From: an uncultured Polaribacter sp.
GTDB taxonomy: Bacteria > Bacteroidota > Bacteroidia > Flavobacteriales > Flavobacteriaceae
Assembly: GCA_937936695.1 (NCBI GenBank)
Contig: CALHCK010000223.1
Coordinates: 1-19,700, forward strand
DNA: 19,700 bases
Direction: 5' to 3'
This document shows positions 15,311 to 19,700 of the stretch, piece after piece. A model generated the notes under the pieces. It searched no databases. It was not told the DNA's origin and saw only the letters and a program-made list of their open reading frames with translations. Every line of letters starts with the position of its first letter. Position 1 is the first letter of the stretch. The translations under genes were made by a program, and so were the position numbers.

Positions 15311-16114
15311 ATGCAAAGAATTCTATTTTTTTTATGCTTTCTTACTTTTTTAAGCAGTTTTTCACAAGATAAAAAAGAGCAACAAATAAATTTAAAAGGG
15401 CAGGTTGTACACACAGATACTAAAGCTCCGTTAAGTGCTGCTCATATTTTAAATCTTAATAGTGTACAGGGTACAATTACTAACGATAAAGGTTTTTTTG
15501 AATTACCAACTAAGGTAAACGATACCATTTTAGTATCTTATTTAGGTTTTGCATCTATTAAATTAAAAATAACTAATGATTTACTAAAAGGAAATGAATT
15601 ACTTATTGCCCTTTACGAAAAACCTGAAGAGGTTAAAGAAATTGTAATTAAGTCTACAGATTTAATTGGCGTATTAGAAATTGATGTTAAGCAAGTACCA
15701 CAGGATAGATTTACTAGAATAAAAATAAACGGATTACCGCAAACTTATGAAGTTGGTAAACCAAAAAGAAAAAACTTCTCCTCTCCTATTGCTGCCTTAT
15801 TTAATCCGGTAGATTTCTTGTATAGTCATTTTGGAAAAAAACCTAAAAAATTAAAAAAATTAAAAAAGTTAAAGAAAGAGGATAATTTACGTAAAATGCT
15901 TGCCGGTAAGTTTGATAGAGAGGTTATGATGGAATATTTAGAAATGGATAGCCAAGAACTTACAGCATTACTAACCAATTGTAATTACTCTGAATATTTT
16001 ATAAAAAAAGCATCTGACTTACAGATAATCGAGGCTGTTTTAGACTGCTATGAGAATCATAAAGCTTTGAAGAAAGGAAAAATTGAAAGAGATAAAATAC
16101 CTACTAAAAAATAA
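15311..16114 (+). CDS. Exported protein with carboxypeptidase-regulatory-like domain
   Basis: Function unknown. The 267-residue product has a clear signal peptide (hydrophobic 4-17, cleavage probably after SFSQ at 19). A CarboxypepD_reg-like beta-sandwich follows (about 27-105: LKGQVVHTDTKAPLSAAHILNLN, GTITNDKGFFELP, DTILVSYLGFASIKL), the fold common at the N-terminus of TonB-dependent receptors of Bacteroidota. Here no receptor barrel follows; instead about 160 residues with a Lys/Leu repeat (176-189) and a basic, probably helical C-terminus. Such stand-alone proteins are frequent in Flavobacteria and presumably periplasmic or envelope-associated. It starts 35 bases after ttcA with no visible terminator between them. 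Confidence 0.75.
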   Translation: MQRILFFLCFLTFLSSFSQDKKEQQINLKGQVVHTDTKAPLSAAHILNLNSVQGTITNDKGFFELPTKVNDTILVSYLGFASIKLKITNDLLKGNELLIALYEKPEEVKEIVIKSTDLIGVLEIDVKQVPQDRFTRIKINGLPQTYEVGKPKRKNFSSPIAALFNPVDFLYSHFGKKPKKLKKLKKLKKEDNLRKMLAGKFDREVMMEYLEMDSQELTALLTNCNYSEYFIKKASDLQIIEAVLDCYENHKALKKGKIERDKIPTKK

Positions 16115-16119
16115 TATCT

Positions 16120-16150
16120 TATTAGTTGCATTTTCCTATTACAACTAATA
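16120..16150. repeat. Inverted repeat after the carboxypeptidase-like gene
   Basis: TATTAGTTG (16120-16128) and CAACTAATA (16142-16150) form a perfect 9-bp stem with a 13-base loop, five bases after the stop codon. There is no T-run directly downstream, so it is a weak or atypical terminator candidate, or an mRNA 3'-end hairpin. I see nothing else in 16151-16259. Confidence 0.45.
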
Positions 16151-16259
16151 TAATTTAGCTCTTTAAACATCTTTTTTATTATTACTAAAAAAATAGTTGC
16201 TTATTTTATTAAATAAATAGTGTTTATTACGACCTACTTTATAAATTAAAACCTATACC

Positions 16260-16673
16260 ATGGAGCAAAAATTACCTTTACCACCTTTTACAAAAGAAAC
16301 AGCTATAGAAAAAATAAAAAAAGCAGAAGATGCTTGGAATAGCAAAGATGTTGAAAAAGTTGCCAAAGCTTATACAATAGATAGCGAATGGAGAAATCGA
16401 AATATTTTTATTAATGGACGTGAAGAGATTATTGATTTTTTAACTAGAAAATGGGAAAACGAAAAAAATTATACTCTTAAAAAAGAGTATTGGGCGCATT
16501 CAGACAATAGAATTGCAGTACGTTTTGAGTACGAATACCAAAACGAACAAGGCAAATGGTTTAGAGCTTATGGAAATGAAAATTGGGAATTTGATAGTAA
16601 CGGATTAATGAAAAAAAGATTTGCAAGCATCAATGATTTAGCTATAACTAACAATCAAAGAAAGTTTAAATAG
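16260..16673 (+). CDS. DUF1348 family protein (NTF2-like fold)
   Basis: Small soluble protein of the DUF1348 group in the NTF2-like/SnoaL superfamily; no reaction is established. The 137-residue product is full length for the family and strongly conserved-looking: PPFTKETAIEKIKKAEDAWNSKD (8-30), AYTIDSEWRNRNIFINGREEI (37-57), FLTRKWENE, RIAVRFEYEYQNEQGKWFRAYGNENWEFDSNGLMKKRFASIND. The cone-shaped fold gives a hydrophobic pocket that in relatives binds small molecules. No signal peptide is seen, so it is cytosolic. It is flanked upstream by a hairpin and downstream by a strong bidirectional terminator, suggesting a single-gene unit. No clear TAnnTTTG is present upstream. Confidence 0.9.
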   Translation: MEQKLPLPPFTKETAIEKIKKAEDAWNSKDVEKVAKAYTIDSEWRNRNIFINGREEIIDFLTRKWENEKNYTLKKEYWAHSDNRIAVRFEYEYQNEQGKWFRAYGNENWEFDSNGLMKKRFASINDLAITNNQRKFK

Positions 16674-16710
16674 TTTTTAAATTAATTATCTGTAAACCTG
16701 ATTTATAATA

Positions 16711-16744
16711 AAAAAAGTCTTTTCTATTAAGAAAAGACTTTTTT
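16711..16744. terminator. Bidirectional terminator between DUF1348 and HhH genes
   Basis: A perfect 15-bp inverted repeat (16711-16725 with 16730-16744) has the core AGTCTTTTCT / AGAAAAGACT and an ATTA loop. The outer A-run and T-run serve as U-tracts in either direction. It lies between two convergent genes and can terminate both. Confidence 0.93.
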
Positions 16745-16777
16745 TATTTATTAGTTTATTGGTTGTATTGAACAATC

Positions 16778-17395
16778 TTATCTACCTCCATCTAGCTCGT
16801 CTTGCCATTTTAAAAGAGCTTCCCACTCTCCTTCATAAGCCAATTTAGCTTGTTTTGGCCACGTACCAGGTTTGTGTAATTTAAAACGATCTCCACCAGA
16901 AAGCAACACTTCTTTACATTTTTCTAAAGAACATTCAGACAAAGCTTTCCATGTTTTAATATCATGATTATGAAACAATTGTTCTATTTTGGGTCCAATA
17001 CCTTCTACAATTTTTAAATCGTCTTGTTTTATTTTTTTACCAAAAACAGCTTTAGCAGCATCTGCACTAAATGGCAATATCGCAGCGGTACTACTAATAG
17101 CTAATGAAGATGCTAACGACGCTTTTGTATCTTTTAAATCTGCCTCTAAAGAAATTTTATTATTTCTACAAGCATCTAAATCTATATTACACGTTGTTAA
17201 TGCACTTTTTGTTTTTTCTAAATCGTTGTGCAAATCTTGTTTACTTTTTTTACAAGCTTCTAATTCTTCTTTTAATTTTTTAATTTTTAACTCATAATCG
17301 TCATAATTACATTTTTTACTAATTTTTCCTAATAAGTAACCTAAAATTGCACAGATAATACCTACAATTAATGGAATTAATATACACCAAATCAT
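16778..17395 (-). CDS. Membrane-anchored coiled-coil protein with C-terminal HhH domain
   Basis: Function unknown. The 205-residue product has an N-terminal transmembrane segment (3-24), a coiled-coil region (about 32-96) with cysteines at 29, 48, 69 and 76, a short Ala/Ser-rich hydrophobic stretch (94-112), and a C-terminal helix-hairpin-helix region: KIKQDDLKIVEGIGPKIEQLF (121-141) then RFKLHKPGTWPKQAKLAYEGEWEALLKWQDELDGG. This DDLxxIEGIGPKI...PGTWPxQAxLA...W ending is a recurrent module in Flavobacteria, also attached to other proteins. HhH folds often bind DNA or mediate protein contacts, but neither is shown. It follows the OmpA-like gene by 19 bases on the same strand, so the two are almost certainly one operon. 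Confidence 0.8.
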   Translation of the reverse strand: MIWCILIPLIVGIICAILGYLLGKISKKCNYDDYELKIKKLKEELEACKKSKQDLHNDLEKTKSALTTCNIDLDACRNNKISLEADLKDTKASLASSLAISSTAAILPFSADAAKAVFGKKIKQDDLKIVEGIGPKIEQLFHNHDIKTWKALSECSLEKCKEVLLSGGDRFKLHKPGTWPKQAKLAYEGEWEALLKWQDELDGGR

Positions 17396-17414
17396 ATTTT
17401 TATATTTTAAATTT

Positions 17415-18353
17415 TTATTCTATTGTTATTACTGTTCTTCTATTTTCTGCTCTACCTTCTGCTGTTTTATTATCAGCAATTGGTACCATTTGACCTTTAG
17501 AAGAAGTGGTTATAGTATTGGCTAATATGCCATTTTTAACTAAGTAGCTTTTTGCAAATTCTGCTCGCTGTTTTCCTAAAATTAAATTTTTATCAGCATT
17601 ACCAGTATTATCTGTATGCCCTACTATTTTAATTTTAACTTCTAACTTGTCTACACAATGAGAAATGTCTGCTATTTTTTGACGTTGATCATTTGTTAAT
17701 GAAATAGCTGCTTGACCTGTTTTAAAATGCAATGTTAAAGGACTATCTTTTATATGCTGACATACTTTTTTTAGAGCTTCTAAATCTGATACATCTTTAG
17801 CTGGATCATCATGAGTTATTAAATTCATTTTTAAGGGTCCGAATAAAGTATTTTGTGTATCAGGTTCTATTGAATCATCTAATCTACCGTAGGTATCTAT
17901 TTGTTTAGAAGGTACACCATGCAGTACCAAATAATTTTTAATACTATTGGCTCTTGCCAATCCTAAATTAGGGTATACAGAATTATTGGTTTCATTACTT
18001 TTATACAAACCAACAATATCTACCGTTTTAGATGGATTCTTTATTAAATAGTCTTTTAATCGTACAACTCCTTGTTCTAAATCTGTAGAAACAGGTTCTA
18101 ATATAGAAAAATTAGCTACTTTAAAATTAAAGTTGTTATTTAAAGCAAGTGAAAAATTACCTTTAGGGTCTTTTACTAAAAACGCATTTTTGGTTGCTTG
18201 CTTAATTACTGGTTTTACCTCGGTTTTATTATCTGTTTTACTATTATTATTTTCTGCGCTATGATGTAACCTACAACACAAAAAATAGTAAAGAATAGTA
18301 CCGATAATAATGGTGAGTATAATTCCTAAAAGATAAGAAGTTTTTTTACTCAT
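17415..18353 (-). CDS. Inner-membrane-anchored OmpA-family protein with degenerate first OmpA domain
   Basis: Probable peptidoglycan-binding envelope protein. The 312-residue product has one transmembrane segment (7-27) followed by CCRLHH, and a charged linker (35-60). Residues about 75-160 look like a degenerate OmpA-type domain: LARANSIKNYLVLHGVPSKQIDTYGR is present, but VGLYKSN stands where GHTD is expected. The C-terminal 205-312 is a typical OmpA domain with LHFKTGQAAI, VGHTDNTG (245-251), QRAEFAKSYLVKNGI and the GRAENRR end (300-306); the Asp and Arg that contact diaminopimelate in OmpA relatives are present. It has an anchor rather than a barrel or lipobox, so it may link the inner membrane to the cell wall. 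First gene of a two-gene unit with the HhH protein. Confidence 0.85.
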   Translation of the reverse strand: MSKKTSYLLGIILTIIIGTILYYFLCCRLHHSAENNNSKTDNKTEVKPVIKQATKNAFLVKDPKGNFSLALNNNFNFKVANFSILEPVSTDLEQGVVRLKDYLIKNPSKTVDIVGLYKSNETNNSVYPNLGLARANSIKNYLVLHGVPSKQIDTYGRLDDSIEPDTQNTLFGPLKMNLITHDDPAKDVSDLEALKKVCQHIKDSPLTLHFKTGQAAISLTNDQRQKIADISHCVDKLEVKIKIVGHTDNTGNADKNLILGKQRAEFAKSYLVKNGILANTITTSSKGQMVPIADNKTAEGRAENRRTVITIE

Positions 18354-18634
18354 TACATTAATGGATTAAATGGTTAAATTGATAATTCTGTAAATTACAT
18401 TACAGCAACAAGTTAACTAAAAAATAATAATCACAAAAATTTTAATAAATAAAAAATTTAAGATATAGGCTATCAGTCAGATAATAACTGACATGCATAT
18501 ATATATATTTACTATTTTGGGTGTTTTTAAATTAAAGTTTAATCGGATAAAAGCCTTAATTTTAAGTTGAAACATCTTAAAAATAGTATTTTTATCATAA
18601 ACAATTAATCTACAACATAAAAAATACACATCAT
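18354..18634. other. Divergent intergenic region, OmpA/HhH operon and hydrolase-like gene
   Basis: 281 bases of AT-rich sequence between two divergent genes. For the plus-strand gene a weak promoter can be drawn: TTG at 18567-18569, 17 bases, then TATTTTTA at 18587-18594 (last base departs from TAnnTTTG). GTCAG/CTGAC (18476-18480 with 18488-18492) is a 5-bp inverted repeat of doubtful meaning. No TAnnTTTG was found for the minus-strand operon, and no ORF or RNA gene is evident. Confidence 0.35.
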
Positions 18635-19462
18635 ATGAACTATAAAAAAATAATATATATTGGTTTGGCAATTATATTTATGAATTTTAAAAGTCCTATT
18701 AAAAAACAAAAATTCAATATAAAAAAAGACTTATTATTAGTACAATTTGATTGTAAAACGGATGTAGATGACATACATACAATTGCTGCGATGGCAACCT
18801 TAATAACACATAAAAAGTACTCTAAAATAAACTACCATGCAGTTACTGGTACCTATGGCGTTCAAAAAGGTTTGTATGTTCATCCAAATGATTTACTTCA
18901 ACTTTCTTTTGGTAATAATTGGACTGATGCTCATAAAAATTTTGACAATGCTATTAAAAAAGTAAAAAAAACAGTGTTAAAAACACTAAAAAATAATGGG
19001 GATATATGGATTGCTGAAGCAGGTCAGTCTGATTTTTCTAGTGCACTTATTAAATCTATTCAACACGATTTACCGAATCTAAATGTTAATAAACATATTC
19101 ATATAGTTCAGCATAGTAATTGGAATGAAAAGTCTACTTCGAAAGAAAGTCTTCAATTTGTGAAAGAAAATTCTGATTATGTTAAAATTCCTGACGGAAA
19201 TGATGTTGGCAATGGATCTCCTGGTTTTCGTGATGCTACATATACATCATGGCAAGATAAAATTATAAATACTAAATTAACTAATATATGGCAACTTGCA
19301 ATAAACATTGCAAATAAATACAACGGTAAAAACGGACGCTATAATAACAAAGCAGTTGCGGCTGGTGGCTTAGATTTTTCTGACCTATCTGAAGTTTGTT
19401 GTATTTTAGGAATTAAAAATATTAAAGATACATCTGCATTTTTTAATGCATATGCTCACTAA
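18635..19462 (+). CDS. Putative nucleoside-hydrolase-fold protein with N-terminal membrane/signal segment
   Basis: I do not recognise a named family with certainty. The 275-residue product has a hydrophobic N-terminus (5-17) that is a weak signal peptide or anchor. Residues 33-56 read LLLVQFDCKTDVDDIHTIAAMATL: aspartates D39, D43, D45 and D46 resemble the calcium-binding DxDxxxDD motif that opens inosine-uridine nucleoside hydrolases, with Lys at the second position and an extra Asp. A central IWIAEAGQSDFSSALIKSI (124-142) parallels the AxGPLTN segment of that fold, and GGLDFSDLSEV (244-254) could supply the late Asp ligand. HSNWNEKST (160-168) and PDGNDVGNGSPGFRD (186-200) look like active-site loops. 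The substrate is unknown, and only the fold is suggested. Confidence 0.5.
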   Translation: MNYKKIIYIGLAIIFMNFKSPIKKQKFNIKKDLLLVQFDCKTDVDDIHTIAAMATLITHKKYSKINYHAVTGTYGVQKGLYVHPNDLLQLSFGNNWTDAHKNFDNAIKKVKKTVLKTLKNNGDIWIAEAGQSDFSSALIKSIQHDLPNLNVNKHIHIVQHSNWNEKSTSKESLQFVKENSDYVKIPDGNDVGNGSPGFRDATYTSWQDKIINTKLTNIWQLAINIANKYNGKNGRYNNKAVAAGGLDFSDLSEVCCILGIKNIKDTSAFFNAYAH

Positions 19463-19467
19463 AATAA

Positions 19468-19499
19468 AAAGCTTGATGCATATAATAGCATCAAGCTTT
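19468..19499. terminator. Terminator between the hydrolase-like gene and pyrD
   Basis: AAAGCTTGATGC (19468-19479) and GCATCAAGCTTT (19488-19499) form a perfect 12-bp stem with an 8-base loop between convergent genes. On the minus strand it is followed by TTATTTT, a good U-tract for pyrD; on the plus strand the U-tract is weaker (GTGTTTACAC first). Confidence 0.85.
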
Positions 19500-19522
19500 G
19501 TGTTTACACTATTTTTATTTTT

Positions 19523-19700
19523 TTATGACTTATTTAAAATAGCCTTGTTAATATTTTTAACCAAACTAGGACCTTCGTAAATAAAACCTGTATATACTTG
19601 AACCAAATCTGCACCTGCATCTATTTTTTCTAAAGCGTCCTTGGCAGAATGCACACCTCCTACTCCAATAATAGGAAAAGATTTATTAGAATTATCTGAT
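19523..19700 (-). CDS. pyrD: Dihydroorotate dehydrogenase (quinone), 3' end, partial
   Basis: Only the C-terminal 58 residues lie in the window; the gene runs off the right edge. The visible part reads FPIIGVGGVHSAKDALEKI then AGADLVQVYTGFIYEGPSLV and a short tail, ending in a TAA at 19523-19525. GVGG and YTGF bind the FMN phosphate in class 2 dihydroorotate dehydrogenases, and the EGPxLV ending is typical of the membrane-associated, quinone-dependent enzyme of pyrimidine synthesis. The class 2 call is from this ending only. It is too short for the usual scan and was read directly from the minus strand. Confidence 0.92.
   Translation of the reverse strand, partial: SDNSNKSFPIIGVGGVHSAKDALEKIDAGADLVQVYTGFIYEGPSLVKNINKAILNKS

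Noticed and set aside
16989..17297. Plus-strand open frame opposite the HhH protein gene
   Set aside because: It is antisense to the coiled-coil coding region, without promoter or known motif; the minus-strand protein has clear domains.
18476..18492. GTCAG/CTGAC inverted repeat as an operator
   Set aside because: A 5-bp stem with a 7-base spacer is not significant, and no promoter element is close to it.
1..19700. CRISPR array, insertion sequence, prophage, tRNA or rRNA genes
   Set aside because: No spaced direct-repeat series, transposase, integrase, phage genes or tRNA-like cloverleaf was seen on either strand.

Overview
The window looks like ordinary chromosome from a marine-type member of the Flavobacteriaceae (Bacteroidota). 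The DNA is very AT-rich. Start sites follow A-rich stretches and lack Shine-Dalgarno motifs. Several genes are preceded by the Bacteroidota -7 promoter element TAnnTTTG. Many proteins (MsrB, Ffh, YitT, OxyR with C199/C208, ABC-F, DEAD-box helicase, TtcA, DUF1348 protein, OmpA/HhH pair) have a flavobacterial character. I see no phage, insertion sequence, CRISPR array, tRNA or rRNA. This reads as a core/housekeeping region with a few lineage-specific genes.

Layout. 1-2015: an exported methionine-sulfoxide reductase (msrB), then the SRP GTPase ffh with a clean terminator. 2026-5214: a same-strand run of a multi-pass GT39-like glycosyltransferase, folD (overlapping it by ATGA) and a YitT-family membrane protein. 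5262-5903 (minus): a pcm-type isoaspartyl methyltransferase with a TTG start. 6019-8082: a Gfo/Idh/MocA oxidoreductase, a structured intergenic RNA-like element (7063-7167), and a 3-hydroxybutyryl-CoA dehydrogenase. 8229-9167: oxyR, separated by a bidirectional terminator from a minus-strand ABC-F ATPase (9251-10870). 11054-15275: a thioredoxin-fold lipoprotein without active-site cysteines, a DEAD-box RNA helicase with an Arg/Gly tail, and the tRNA thiolase ttcA. 15311-16673: an exported carboxypeptidase-regulatory-like protein and a DUF1348 (NTF2-fold) protein. 16778-18353 (minus): a two-gene unit of membrane-anchored OmpA-like and HhH proteins. 18635-19462: a divergent protein resembling the nucleoside-hydrolase fold. 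19523-19700 (minus): the 3' end of pyrD.

The genes do not form one pathway. Themes are redox defence (msrB, oxyR), RNA and translation (ffh, helicase, ttcA, ABC-F), one-carbon and pyrimidine metabolism (folD, pyrD) and envelope functions (glycosyltransferase, OmpA/HhH, lipoproteins). The most unusual signals are non-coding: a conserved-looking flavobacterial RNA element before the dehydrogenase, and two leaders (before the thioredoxin-like lipoprotein and before the helicase) in which H-type pseudoknots can be drawn by hand. None of these folds has been tested computationally.
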